This document shows positions 17,092-25,156 of a DNA stretch of 64,000 bases, piece after piece. The notes beneath the pieces are model-generated. The model saw nothing but the letters and a program-made list of their open reading frames with translations. It searched no databases and was not told the origin of the DNA. Position 1 is the first letter of the stretch, and every line of letters starts with the position of its first letter. The stretch lies in the NCBI GenBank assembly GCA_964629575.1, contig CAZVUM010000001.1:124001-188000 (forward strand), in the 5' to 3' direction. Source of the DNA: JAYPWI01 sp964629575 (GTDB taxonomy: Bacteria; Actinomycetota; Acidimicrobiia; Acidimicrobiales; Poriferisodalaceae). The position numbers and the translations under genes were made by a program.

Positions 17092-17552
17092 TGGATGGCC
17101 GGACGCGCCGCCGGCTCGAGACCCGCAGCCAGCTGGTTTCGGCGGGGGTCGAGCTGTTGCGACGAGGCGACGAGGTCAGCGTCTCGGCCGTTCTCGACGA
17201 AGCCCAGGTGGCGCACGGCACCTTCTACAACCACTTCAGCGGTCTGGCCGAGTACGTCGACCAGATGTCGCCACCGGACTCGGGCGAGCGCGATGCCGAA
17301 GGCGTCGAGCAGCGGGTGGCGATTCTGCAGATGGCCATCGACGGCGGTCAGCTTGCCGACCAGGACGCGCGGCTCTTGGAGATCGCAAGTCGGCGGGCGC
17401 TCAACGCGGCGGTGACACGGTACGTCGACGGCCGTTTCACCGACACTGCCGAGCGCGACACCGCAGTTCTCCAGATGCGCTTGGCCGGCATCCCGGAGCC
17501 GGACATCGCGGTGCTGATCGAGCGGGTCGAAAAGGCCATCGCGGACCTCTGA
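17091..17552 (+). CDS. Short TetR-like regulator coupled to acyl-CoA dehydrogenase
   Basis: A 153-residue protein from the ATG at 17091, which overlaps the dehydrogenase stop as TGATG; an upstream in-frame ATG at 17070 lies inside the previous gene. The N-terminal helix-turn-helix (about residues 8-50) ends in VAHGTFYNHFSGLAEYVDQM, the TetR recognition region. The ligand domain is shorter than the usual 140-150 residues of TetR proteins, with helices in LQMAIDGGQLADQDARLLE and the C-terminal ERVEKAIADL. It probably regulates the acyl-CoA dehydrogenase and senses an acyl-CoA or related metabolite; both are inference. Confidence 0.75.
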   Translation: MDGRTRRRLETRSQLVSAGVELLRRGDEVSVSAVLDEAQVAHGTFYNHFSGLAEYVDQMSPPDSGERDAEGVEQRVAILQMAIDGGQLADQDARLLEIASRRALNAAVTRYVDGRFTDTAERDTAVLQMRLAGIPEPDIAVLIERVEKAIADL

Positions 17553-17617
17553 CCGTCGCGATTGCGGTCGGCGCGGGCCCGCTACGTTGGCCACAACCAG
17601 TCGAGGGGGTTGCCGCA

Positions 17618-18730
17618 GTGCTGATCGGGCTTCCGAAGGAGATCAAACAGGCAGAGCGGCGGGTGGGGCTCACGCCCGCGAGCGTGCGCACGGTGGTCGG
17701 GCACGGACACCGTGTGCTCGTCGAGTCTGCAGCGGGGCGCGGAATCCTCGCAACGGACGCCGACTATGCGGCGGCTGGTGCCGAGATCGTGAGCGATCCG
17801 GCCACGCTCTGGAGCGACGCCGACATGATCGTGAAGGTGAAGGAGCCCCAACCAGGCGAGCGGGCTCAACTACAGGAGGGTCAGGTGCTGTTCACCTACC
17901 TTCACCTGGCTCCGGATCCAGAGCAGACCCGGGATCTCATGGCCTCGGGCGCCACATGCGTGGCCTATGAGACGGTGACCGGGCCGCGCGGCGGGCTCCC
18001 CCTGCTCGCGCCGATGTCGCGGGTGGCGGGGCGGTTGTCGGTTCAGGCGGGAGCGTCCGCGCTCGAGACGGTTCACGGCGGCGCCGGCATTCTGATCGGT
18101 GGGGTGCCCGGCGTTCCCCCGGCCCGTGTGGCGATCATCGGGGGCGGCGTCGTCGGGGAGAACGCTGCCGAGATCGCGATCGGCATGGGCGCCGATGTGC
18201 GGGTTCTCGACATCGACCCGTGGACGCTCGACCACCTCGAGCAACGGTTCGGTGCCTCGGTCACGACGGTCACCTCGACCCGGGTCTCGATCGAGGCCGA
18301 GGTGTTGGCCGCCGACCTCGTGATCGGCGCGGTGCTGGTGAGGGGAGCCAAGGCCCCCAAGCTCGTGACCGCGGAGATGGTCGAGGGGATGCGGCCGGGC
18401 TCTGTGGTTGTCGACGTCGCGATCGATCAGGGCGGCTGTATGGAGACATCGCGCCCGACCACCCATGCCGAGCCGACGTATCTCGTCGACGACGTCGTTC
18501 ACTACTGCGTCGCCAACATGCCAGGCATCGTGCCTCAGACCTCGACCAGGGCCCTCAACGACGCGACCCTTCCCCGGGTCTTGGCGCTCGCTGATCGCGG
18601 CCTCGATGCGCTTCGCGCCGACGAGCATCTTCGCAACGGCCTCAACGTGTACCGCGGTGCGGTCACCGAGCCCGAGGTCGCCGCCTCGATCGGCGAGGAC
18701 TACGTCGATCCGCTGGTCGCGCTCGGCTGA
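17618..18730 (+). CDS. ald: Alanine dehydrogenase
   Basis: A 370-residue protein, the normal length for Ald, from the GTG at 17618. The N-terminus MLIGLPKEIKQAERRVGLTP is diagnostic. The substrate-site lysine is in IVKVKEP near residue 75 and the catalytic histidine in YLHLAPD (H96). The NAD loop IIGGGVVGENAAEIAIG is near 168, and VVDVAIDQGG and YCVANMPGIVPQTST follow as in known enzymes. It interconverts L-alanine and pyruvate plus ammonia with NAD. It stands 65 bases after the TetR gene and four bases before the convergent amidohydrolase. Confidence 0.95.
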   Translation: MLIGLPKEIKQAERRVGLTPASVRTVVGHGHRVLVESAAGRGILATDADYAAAGAEIVSDPATLWSDADMIVKVKEPQPGERAQLQEGQVLFTYLHLAPDPEQTRDLMASGATCVAYETVTGPRGGLPLLAPMSRVAGRLSVQAGASALETVHGGAGILIGGVPGVPPARVAIIGGGVVGENAAEIAIGMGADVRVLDIDPWTLDHLEQRFGASVTTVTSTRVSIEAEVLAADLVIGAVLVRGAKAPKLVTAEMVEGMRPGSVVVDVAIDQGGCMETSRPTTHAEPTYLVDDVVHYCVANMPGIVPQTSTRALNDATLPRVLALADRGLDALRADEHLRNGLNVYRGAVTEPEVAASIGEDYVDPLVALG

Positions 18731-18733
18731 CGT

Positions 18734-19621
18734 TCAGCGGTCGAGGACGCGCGCGGCGTTGTCGCGGAGGTAGCGGCGCTCGACATCGGGTGGTAGGTCC
18801 CAGGACCGCACGATCTCCCGCAGGTCCGTGAGGGCACCACAGTTGGGGTACACCGACCCGAAGAGGATCTGATCACTGCATTGCCGACGCAGTGCGTGGA
18901 CGTACTCGGCCGAGCCGGGGAAGTCGTAGTGGATGTATTGCCCCGGGACCATGAAGACGTTGGGCTGCTTGTAGAGAACGCCGATCGCCTCGTGCACGTA
19001 GGGCCAGCCACCGTGTTGGATCACGACGGTGAGGTCGGGGAAGTCGGTCGCCACGTGATCGACGTACTCCGGACGGCAGTCGTCCATGTACGGACCGAGA
19101 AGGCAGCTCTGGGTCGTCGTGACGAGCATTCCCTGGTCGCGTGCCTCCTCATAGAGGGGGTAGAGGTCGCGGTCGTCGAACCGTCGATGGACCTCCGCGG
19201 TGGAAGGGTCGATCGTGACGCCTCGGATGCCCGCCTCCCCGAGCTCTCGTATGCGGGCCGCGGCGGCATCGACGTCGCTCGGCTCGACCGAACCAAAGCC
19301 CACAAAGCGATCCGGATGAGCGTCGATGAGGTCGCTGATGCCGTCGCTGCCCTTCGGATCGAGCCCGCGGATCGAGGTCGGACCCGGCACGCCCACAACG
19401 CCGATCTCGATGCCGGCGGCCGCCATCTCGTCCCACATCAATTCCACGGACTGCTGCTCGAACGACGGCGTGGGCTCCAGACCCATCCGTTCGAGATAGT
19501 GATAGGTCGTCTCGCGTGTCCAGCTCTGGGCGCCGATGGGCCGGAAGCGGAAATCGATCACGCCGAAGTCGTTGGAGGTCGTCGGTGTTGTCGCCACGAC
19601 GCGGAGCGTAGGGGCCCTCAT
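18734..19621 (-). CDS. Amidohydrolase-family metal-dependent hydrolase/decarboxylase
   Basis: A 295-residue protein if it starts at the ATG at 19621; internal GTG codons near 19600 are possible too. It follows the amidohydrolase-2 (ACMSD-like) layout: VIDFRFRP at the first strand, a TIM-barrel run with GFGSVEPSDVDAAAARIREL, GIRGVTIDPSTAEVHRRFDDRDLYPLYEEA, the histidine in VVIQHGGWPYVHEAIG, and DQILFGSVYPNCGALTDL near the end. The usual N-terminal HxH metal pair is not obvious: DFRFRP replaces it, so the metal site may be altered. Family members decarboxylate or hydrolyse aromatic acids. It is divergent from the DraG-like gene with about 30 bases between. Confidence 0.8.
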   Translation of the reverse strand: MRAPTLRVVATTPTTSNDFGVIDFRFRPIGAQSWTRETTYHYLERMGLEPTPSFEQQSVELMWDEMAAAGIEIGVVGVPGPTSIRGLDPKGSDGISDLIDAHPDRFVGFGSVEPSDVDAAAARIRELGEAGIRGVTIDPSTAEVHRRFDDRDLYPLYEEARDQGMLVTTTQSCLLGPYMDDCRPEYVDHVATDFPDLTVVIQHGGWPYVHEAIGVLYKQPNVFMVPGQYIHYDFPGSAEYVHALRRQCSDQILFGSVYPNCGALTDLREIVRSWDLPPDVERRYLRDNAARVLDR

Positions 19622-19651
19622 CGCCTGGCGAGTGGGTAGCTTCCTGTGGCG

Positions 19652-20740
19652 ATGCCCCGAGTCGCTCATCAGACAGTGCACGCGGCCAGAGGCGCGGTCG
19701 TCGGCGCAGCGGTTGGTGAGGCGATGGCGCTCACCGCGATCGAGCAGGGCGGCTGGCCCGACGCGGTCATGGGCGGGGCCGGAGAGCTCACCTGCCCCTG
19801 GGGGAGTGGTGTCGCGCAGCTCATCGCCGTGGGCGAGTCGGTCGCGCGCGGAGAAGCACCGCCGTTCGACGTCGGCGTTGTCGGGGTTGTCGCCGCCGCG
19901 ATCGCCGACTCTCTGGTGGGGAGTGGAGCCCCACTCCTGACCGATCCCGATGCCGCTGAGGTGCATGGCATGATCGGTGATCTCATCCGTAGCGGGTCGT
20001 GTTCACCGCAGGGCGACGGCGTGACTGCGATCGCGGCCCAGGCCGCTCTCGCCGCCGCCTTCGAGGACGCGGTCCGCGAGACCTGTCGATCCGGAAGCGA
20101 TCCCCGGGCAGCCGCTCTGGCGGGAGCGTTCGCCGGCGCTCGCCTGGGCGTCACCGCGATCCCCAGCCGCTGGCTCACCTACGTCGAAGGCCCGGGTGGA
20201 CGCCGGACGCACCGCCACCGAGACCTCGTGCGCTTGGCCGACCGGTTGGTGGGGCACGAGGTCCGCCACGCACCGGATCCCCGCAGAAGGATCGGGCCGG
20301 TCGAAGTCCTCGACGGCGTGTGGGCCGCCAACGCTCACAGGGTGCCGTCGTTCTGCGCGCGCTTTCCCGAGGGCGCGGTGATCTCGATGTGTCCGATGGG
20401 CGATGCGCTCGACGGTCATCCGGTGCGGAGGACCTTTCTGATCGAGGACGTCGCCGCTCGGGGCGCCAACCCTCGACTCGCCGCTGTCGTCGATGAGCTG
20501 CTCGCGACGATCGCCGCGTTTCGCGCCGAAGGACGCCAGGTACTCGTGCATTGCCATCACGGAGTCTCCCGGACGGGCTTGGCGCTCCGGGCGTGGCTGA
20601 TGGAGGGGACGGGCCTCGACGAGTCGGCTGCGACCTCGGAGGTCGAGGCGCGGTGGCCCTGGCTCAGCACCGCCAACGAGCGCTTCACCCAGCTACTGCA
20701 ACAGCGCGGTTCGGGCACGAGGGCGCCGGCCCCTGAGTAG
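19652..20740 (+). CDS. Degenerate ADP-ribosylglycohydrolase fused to a protein-tyrosine-phosphatase domain
   Basis: A 362-residue protein from the ATG at 19652 (a GTG two codons earlier is also possible). Residues about 8-185 resemble the helical DraG fold, with AARGAVVGAAVGEAMA at the start and AALAGAFAGARLGVTAIPSRWL at the end. The metal-binding TDD and GGDTDT boxes of active DraG enzymes are replaced (CPWGSG and SGSDPR), so hydrolase activity is doubtful. The C-terminal part is a dual-specificity-type phosphatase with an intact CX5R loop, HCHHGVSRTG, near residue 301. It may sense ADP-ribosylated targets while dephosphorylating them; that is speculation. Confidence 0.75.
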   Translation: MPRVAHQTVHAARGAVVGAAVGEAMALTAIEQGGWPDAVMGGAGELTCPWGSGVAQLIAVGESVARGEAPPFDVGVVGVVAAAIADSLVGSGAPLLTDPDAAEVHGMIGDLIRSGSCSPQGDGVTAIAAQAALAAAFEDAVRETCRSGSDPRAAALAGAFAGARLGVTAIPSRWLTYVEGPGGRRTHRHRDLVRLADRLVGHEVRHAPDPRRRIGPVEVLDGVWAANAHRVPSFCARFPEGAVISMCPMGDALDGHPVRRTFLIEDVAARGANPRLAAVVDELLATIAAFRAEGRQVLVHCHHGVSRTGLALRAWLMEGTGLDESAATSEVEARWPWLSTANERFTQLLQQRGSGTRAPAPE

Positions 20741-20767
20741 GGTCGCTTCTGTCCGAAGGGGGTCGAG

Positions 20768-21508
20768 ATGTCGGACCGACGACCTGCGCCCACGCCTGGC
20801 GCCAAGATGCAGTACCTGATCACCCGTCGAGCGGGCACGTCGCGCGAGGAGCTGGTCGCGCATTGGTTCGCCAATCACATGCCTCTCGTGATCGGAGCGA
20901 ACGAACGAGCCGCAGACCGGGGCCGACCCGCAGCGAGGCGCTACCTCGCCACCTTGTTCGGGCCCGATCGTGACGGGGTGCATGCCTACGACGGGGTGGC
21001 TCAGTTGTGGTGGGACGCGCCGCTCCCGCGGCTTGACACCCCGCACGGCACCGAGCCCACGGACACCTTCCAGCAGAAAGCCGAGACCTACGTGCCCTGG
21101 CCGACCCTCGAGTACGTGGTGTTGGACGGAGCCGAACACCTCGCATTCGAGCCGAACAGCCTCAATCCGCCCTTTCCCTGCACCCGCTCTGGGTTCGAGA
21201 AGGTGACATTCCTCGTCGGGGCGCGCGACGACGCTGATCCGGGAGCGCTCTTCGACCACTGGCTGGATGAGCACATCCCCAACGTGGTTGGCGTGATGGA
21301 GAAGGTCGGCGGGTTCCGCTACGTGGTGAGCCACAGCATGGAGCCACACGTCGATCCGTTTGTGGGGATGGCCGAGCTCTATTTCCCCGACACGGAAACG
21401 TGGAAGGACTTCGTGACGACGGTGGGCCCAGACGGCTTCGAACGTTTCACCGACGCGGCGAAGACCGTGGTTCTTCACTCCGACACCGAGATGATCGGAA
21501 TCGCCTGA
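20768..21508 (+). CDS. EthD-like protein with two tandem ferredoxin-like domains
   Basis: A 246-residue protein. Two half-similar units are visible: residues about 14-115 (MQYLITRRAGTSREELVAHWFANHMPLV) and about 130-240 (KVTFLVGARDDADPGALFDHWLDEHIPNV), each with the EthD pattern of a beta strand, a helix and an H-P/H-I-P site. EthD-domain proteins are dimeric alpha-beta barrels of largely unknown function, often near degradative genes; here two domains on one chain could form the barrel alone. It starts 28 bases after the phosphatase fusion and ends 12 bases before a GNAT gene, so all three may be co-transcribed. Confidence 0.75.
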   Translation: MSDRRPAPTPGAKMQYLITRRAGTSREELVAHWFANHMPLVIGANERAADRGRPAARRYLATLFGPDRDGVHAYDGVAQLWWDAPLPRLDTPHGTEPTDTFQQKAETYVPWPTLEYVVLDGAEHLAFEPNSLNPPFPCTRSGFEKVTFLVGARDDADPGALFDHWLDEHIPNVVGVMEKVGGFRYVVSHSMEPHVDPFVGMAELYFPDTETWKDFVTTVGPDGFERFTDAAKTVVLHSDTEMIGIA

Positions 21509-21519
21509 GGGCCGCACCC

Positions 21520-22010
21520 ATGGACATTCCGACCCTGGAGGGGAGCGTGGTCACCCTTCGGCCGCTCTCCGGGGATGACGCTCCGGCGTTGGCCCAGGCA
21601 GGAGCCGAGGACCGAACGACATGCGGCCTCACGCCCGTGCCCGGCGACCTCGCGTCCGCCGAGGCCTACATCCAGGCCGCGCTCGCGGGAGTCGAGACGG
21701 GGTGGCGGCTGCCGTTCGCGGTCGAGTTCGGTGGTGGCGTGGTGGGGTCGACCAGCTACCTGGCGCCCGAGGTCTGGGCCTGGCCCGCTGGCAGCGAGCA
21801 CCAGCGCGACGGCGTGCCCGATGTATGCGAGATCGGGGCGACGTGGCTCGCGCCGTCGGTCCAGCGAACGGGGTGCAACACCGAATGCAAGCTGCTGCTC
21901 CTCACACACGCCTTCGAGACGTGGGAGGTCCACCGGGTCGCGTTCCGCACAGACGAGCGCAACGAACGATCGCGACGGGCCATCGAGCGTTTGGGGGCAC
22001 GGTTCGAGGG
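21520..22010 (+). CDS. GNAT-family N-acetyltransferase, C-terminus lost in gap
   Basis: At least 163 residues from the ATG at 21520, running into the second assembly gap. It has the RimJ/RimL-type GNAT layout: VTLRPLSGDDAPAL, a beta strand VGSTSYL, EIGATWLAP with the acetyl-CoA-binding region QRTGCNTECKLLLLTHAFE, and VHRVAFRTDERNERSRRAIERLGARFEG near the cut. The canonical loop after EIGATWL usually reads RGTGxNxE; here it is RTGCNTE. It should acetylate a small molecule or protein amine. About 30-50 residues are probably missing. Confidence 0.8.
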
Positions 22011-22110
22011 NNNNNNNNNNNNNNNNNNNNNNNNNNNNNNNNNNNNNNNNNNNNNNNNNNNNNNNNNNNNNNNNNNNNNNNNNNNNNNNNNNNNNNNNNN
22101 NNNNNNNNNN
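22011..22110. other. Assembly gap of 100 N
   Basis: A second 100-N scaffold placeholder, which separates the GNAT gene from the alpha/beta hydrolase. The length, and any gene between them, are unknown. Confidence 0.95.
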
Positions 22111-22147
22111 ACCCCGCCCGACCAGCCCCGCTGAGCAGGTGGCGCCC

Positions 22148-23056
22148 GTGTCCGAGCCGCGGAGCGTCGTGTTCGACGCCGGCACCCTGCATCTCCACTA
22201 CCTCGACTACGACGGCGGGGACCCGGCGGCTCGACCGGTCGTCGTCCTGCATGGTCACACCGACAGCGCCTGGTCGTGGCATCACATCTCGTCGCGCCTC
22301 GCGGCGCGCCACCGTGTGATCGCCCTGGATCTGCGCGGCCACGGCGACTCCGGGACAGGAGCGCCGTCGGTCCAACACCTCGCCGGTGACCTCGCGGCGG
22401 TCATCGAGCACGCAGGCCTCGAACGGCCCGCCCTGCTGGCGCACAGCCTGGGGGCGCACACGGCGTCGCAGTTCTGCGGGGCGTTTCCCTCCGTCGTGAG
22501 CAGGCTCGTCCTGGTGGAGGGCCTGGGCCCGCCCACCATCGGTGGAGTCGACGAAGCGGAGTGGCGACGCATCACCGCCGGTCGGATCAGTGCCGCTCGA
22601 GAGGCGCCCCGCCGGCGGGTGCTCGAGTCGATCGGCGATGCACGGGCGCGTTTCGCCCGGCAGCACCCTCACCTCCCCGCCGAGCTGCTCGATCCGCTGG
22701 TGGAAAAGCTCGTTCGCCCGGCCGAAGGTGGTTATCAGTGGAAGTTCGACCCGCTCACTCGGGACTGGATCATCGCCCACGATCACGATCGGGCCGAGGC
22801 ACTCTGGCGCGGCGTCGACTGTCCGGTTCTGGTCGTGCTGGGCGCCGAAGCAGCCCAGCGCTTCTGGTCGAAGACTCTCCCGCCTGACATTCCGGGCAGG
22901 GATCAGGGGTTCACTCCAGAGGAGCTCGAGCGGCGGCTTGCCTGTTTCGCCGACCACCGGTTCGTGGAGCTCGAAGAGTGTGGCCACATGATCCACTACG
23001 AGCGGCCCGATGCCCTCTACGAGACGGTGGCACCGTTCCTCGAGTCCGCTCTCTGA
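22148..23056 (+). CDS. Alpha/beta hydrolase
   Basis: A 302-residue hydrolase from the GTG at 22148. The oxyanion region is VVVLHGHTDSAWSWHH, followed by VIALDLRGHGDSG, the nucleophile elbow LLAHSLGAHTA (Ser near residue 100), a cap region, VLVVLGAEAAQRFW for the acid strand and the catalytic histidine in EECGHMIHYERPDALYE. All triad elements are present. The family includes esterases, haloalkane dehalogenases and ring-cleavage-product hydrolases, and the sequence does not discriminate. The gene follows the assembly gap closely, so its operon partners upstream are unknown. Confidence 0.87.
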   Translation: MSEPRSVVFDAGTLHLHYLDYDGGDPAARPVVVLHGHTDSAWSWHHISSRLAARHRVIALDLRGHGDSGTGAPSVQHLAGDLAAVIEHAGLERPALLAHSLGAHTASQFCGAFPSVVSRLVLVEGLGPPTIGGVDEAEWRRITAGRISAAREAPRRRVLESIGDARARFARQHPHLPAELLDPLVEKLVRPAEGGYQWKFDPLTRDWIIAHDHDRAEALWRGVDCPVLVVLGAEAAQRFWSKTLPPDIPGRDQGFTPEELERRLACFADHRFVELEECGHMIHYERPDALYETVAPFLESAL

Positions 23057-23111
23057 GCTCGAAGGTTCTTGGGGGGCCTCGTTTGGGGCTCGTGGGTCCG
23101 AAATCAGGGTG

Positions 23112-23129
23112 ACTGGACGAACGTCCAGT
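23112..23129. promoter_or_regulatory. 18-base palindrome, candidate TetR-type operator (site 1)
   Basis: ACTGGACGaaCGTCCAGT is a perfect palindrome with 8-base arms around AA. It lies 64 bases before the TTG start of the dioxygenase gene, in the only intergenic space of this neighbourhood. Palindromes of this size are typical of TetR-family operators. A TACACT hexamer resembling a -10 box overlaps its right edge. Confidence 0.6.
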
Positions 23130-23156
23130 ACACTCGTGAAAGTCCATCATCGACGC

Positions 23157-23168
23157 GGACGACTGTCC
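23157..23168. promoter_or_regulatory. Second GGAC-N4-GTCC operator-like site
   Basis: GGACgactGTCC repeats the core spacing of the palindrome at 23112-23129 (GGAC, four bases, GTCC), 42 bases downstream, about four helical turns. It lies just before the dioxygenase start and could let a regulator bind cooperatively. Confidence 0.45.
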
Positions 23169-23192
23169 AGAACCCGAGCCGAGGCCGCTGCG

Positions 23193-24020
23193 TTGACTTC
23201 CTCATGTGAACGTCTCACCCCTGCACTCGGAGCTGAGTTGCGCGGCCTCGATCTCACACACGGCGTCAGCGAGGATCTCGCCACCTGTCTCCACGCGGCT
23301 CTGATCGAGCATCACGTGCTCCTGTTTCCCGACGCCCATCTGACCCCACGGCGGCTCGCGGAGCTCGGCGCGTCGCTCGGACCGCCACCGCCCCCGCACC
23401 ACTCGTATGTGCCGCACCCCGATCACGGCGATGTGGTCGTGCTGGAGTGGGGCGGCGAGTCGAAACCCGACGCAGCCGAATGGCACGCCGACATGACATA
23501 TCGGAAGGATCCGCCGTTCGGGACGATTCTTCAGGCGGTGGAGCTGCCGCCGTGTGGGGGAGACACGCTCTTCGCGAGCATGTTCGCCGTCCACGATGCA
23601 CTCCCGCCGGGTCTGCGCTCTGACCTCGCGTGCCTCGAAGCGATCCACGATCTGGGTTCGTTCAGGAGCAGTGCGTACATCACCGGGGGCGAGGACGGGC
23701 TCGAGGCGGCGGTCGGGGCGACGGGTGCCGCGGTTCACCCGATGATCGCCGAGCATGCGGTCAGCGGTCGGCCGTACCTCAACGTGAGCGAGGCCTTCAC
23801 GCGCTTCGTCGTGGGTCTGTCGGCGCCGGAGAGTGCCCGGTTGCTCACCGAGCTCTTCGACCTCATCAACCGGCCGGATTTCCACCTACGGATTCGATGG
23901 ACCCCCGGTGCCGTCGCGATTTGGGACAACCGCGGCACCCAGCACTACGCCGTCAACGACTACCTCCCACATCGCCGGGTGATGCATCGCGTGGTCATGG
24001 CGTCCGACCACCGAACGTGA
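23193..24020 (+). CDS. TauD/TfdA-family Fe(II)/2-oxoglutarate dioxygenase
   Basis: A 275-residue protein from the TTG at 23193, which places the family motif LTPALGAELRGLDL near residue 8; a GTG near 23136 would start inside the operator region. The iron site is EWHADMTYRKDPPFGT (H and D of the HxD pair near residue 100), with a distal histidine and the 2-oxoglutarate arginine in the C-terminal HRRVMHRVVMA; WDNRGTQHYAVNDY precedes them as in TauD. Family members hydroxylate taurine, sulfonates, phenoxyacids or similar. Two palindromes upstream suggest TetR-type control. Confidence 0.87.
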   Translation: MTSSCERLTPALGAELRGLDLTHGVSEDLATCLHAALIEHHVLLFPDAHLTPRRLAELGASLGPPPPPHHSYVPHPDHGDVVVLEWGGESKPDAAEWHADMTYRKDPPFGTILQAVELPPCGGDTLFASMFAVHDALPPGLRSDLACLEAIHDLGSFRSSAYITGGEDGLEAAVGATGAAVHPMIAEHAVSGRPYLNVSEAFTRFVVGLSAPESARLLTELFDLINRPDFHLRIRWTPGAVAIWDNRGTQHYAVNDYLPHRRVMHRVVMASDHRT

Positions 24021-24035
24021 ATGGTGCCCCTGAAT

Positions 24036-24084
24036 GGTGCCTGGCACTTCGTGTGACGATTCGTAACATTAGGTGCCAGGCACC
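24036..24084. repeat. REP-like inverted repeat, probable bidirectional terminator
   Basis: GGTGCCTGGCAC (24036-24047) and GTGCCAGGCACC (24073-24084) form a 12-pair perfect stem around a 25-base AT-richer loop. Each arm is also self-complementary around its middle base. TGAATGGTGCC is additionally repeated directly at 24018 and 24031. The right arm encodes the last residues of the convergent hydrolase. It sits between two convergent genes, where a two-way terminator is expected. Confidence 0.65.
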
Positions 24085-24755
24085 GGGACGGTGCGGGAGA
24101 GCCAGGCGCGGAGGTCGGCGATCGACTCGGGGCGAATCTCGTGGCCCATGGGGTAGTCGTCGTAGTCGACTGCGACGCCGTGGGCGTCCAACGTGTCGCG
24201 AATGCGCTGGCCGCGGGCGACCTCGACCATCGGATCCATCGTGCCGTGTTGAACGTAGGTCGGCGGAAGATCTGTGGCCTCCCACTCATAGCGAAGCTCG
24301 TCCACCTCTTGCAGCATCCCTGAGAGGCAACAGATCGCCGCGGGGCGAACCGCACCCTCCCGGAGGGTGATCGCGAGCGTCATCGCACAGCCTTGGGAGA
24401 ACCCGACGAACACCGCCTCTCGCCGGTCGTACCCATGCGTGTCACAGACCGAGTCGATGGTCGCATCGAGTCGGTCGGCCGATTCGGCGAATGCGGCCCC
24501 GTCGATCTCGCCGGACGCGCCCCGCTCGTACCACCCTGCACCCCACGGCGGCACCGTGTTGGACCCCCGGGGGCACACGGCGAAGTAGTTGCCGTCGGGG
24601 TCATACATAGAGGCGAGGGGCGCAAGGTCGTGTTCGTCGGCGCCGTACCCGTGGATGAGCACGAGCAGTCGATGGCCGGGCCCCTCGCCCCCATCGCGGG
24701 TGCGTGCGCCCAGGACATTCACGGCCAGCGGCTCGACCGAGCCGCCGTCGGTCAT
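24069..24755 (-). CDS. Phospholipase/carboxylesterase-type alpha/beta hydrolase
   Basis: A 228-residue serine hydrolase from the ATG at 24755. It follows the LysoPL/carboxylesterase pattern: LLVLIHGYGADEHDLAPLA, GAGWYERG, the nucleophile motif VFVGFSQGCAMTLA (Ser near residue 115), THVQHG-like TYVQHGTMDPMV with the catalytic aspartate, and the histidine in YPMGHEI. The N-terminal start overlaps the RidA stop by four bases (ATGA), so both are one transcriptional unit. The last codons lie within the REP-like repeat, giving the tail VPGT. The substrate is a short ester; more cannot be said. Confidence 0.85.
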   Translation of the reverse strand: MTDGGSVEPLAVNVLGARTRDGGEGPGHRLLVLIHGYGADEHDLAPLASMYDPDGNYFAVCPRGSNTVPPWGAGWYERGASGEIDGAAFAESADRLDATIDSVCDTHGYDRREAVFVGFSQGCAMTLAITLREGAVRPAAICCLSGMLQEVDELRYEWEATDLPPTYVQHGTMDPMVEVARGQRIRDTLDAHGVAVDYDDYPMGHEIRPESIADLRAWLSRTVPVPGT

Positions 24756-25120
24756 CCGGTGTGCGCCTGGACGCGGATCTCCACGAGACCGTTGGGCATC
24801 GCGAGCTCGGTGCAGCCGATCGCCGTCCACGCCGGGTAGGGCTCGGAGATGAACTCGTCCTTGATGCCCATGAAGGTGCCGAGGTGTTCGCCCATGTCGA
24901 CGTGGAAGGTCGTCATCTCGACGATGTCGTCGAGATCCGCGCCGGCTTCCTGGAGCACCTCGCGCACGAGCGCGAATGCGGAACGGAACTGCTCGGCGGG
25001 ATCGTCACCCGCACCGATCTGCCCAGAGCAGAGGAGCAGATCGCCCACCTTGACGGCGGGGGCGAAATGAAACCGGTCGTACGTTTTCTGCATGGATGAG
25101 GGAATGACACGTTCGTTCAT
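24752..25120 (-). CDS. RidA/YjgF-family protein
   Basis: A 122-residue protein of the RidA fold. Visible motifs are VGDLLLCSGQIG, the helix EQFRSAFALVREVLQEAGADLDDIVEMTTFHVDM and the C-terminal EIRVQAHTG with the arginine that contacts imine intermediates in active RidA enzymes. RidA hydrolyses reactive 2-aminoacrylate; many paralogues act on other imines or enamines in catabolic pathways. It overlaps the esterase gene by ATGA and is divergent from the DmdA-like gene across 36 bases. Confidence 0.87.
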   Translation of the reverse strand: MNERVIPSSMQKTYDRFHFAPAVKVGDLLLCSGQIGAGDDPAEQFRSAFALVREVLQEAGADLDDIVEMTTFHVDMGEHLGTFMGIKDEFISEPYPAWTAIGCTELAMPNGLVEIRVQAHTG

Positions 25121-25156
25121 GCACGAAAACTAGCCCCGCGGTCGTACTTTTTTGCT

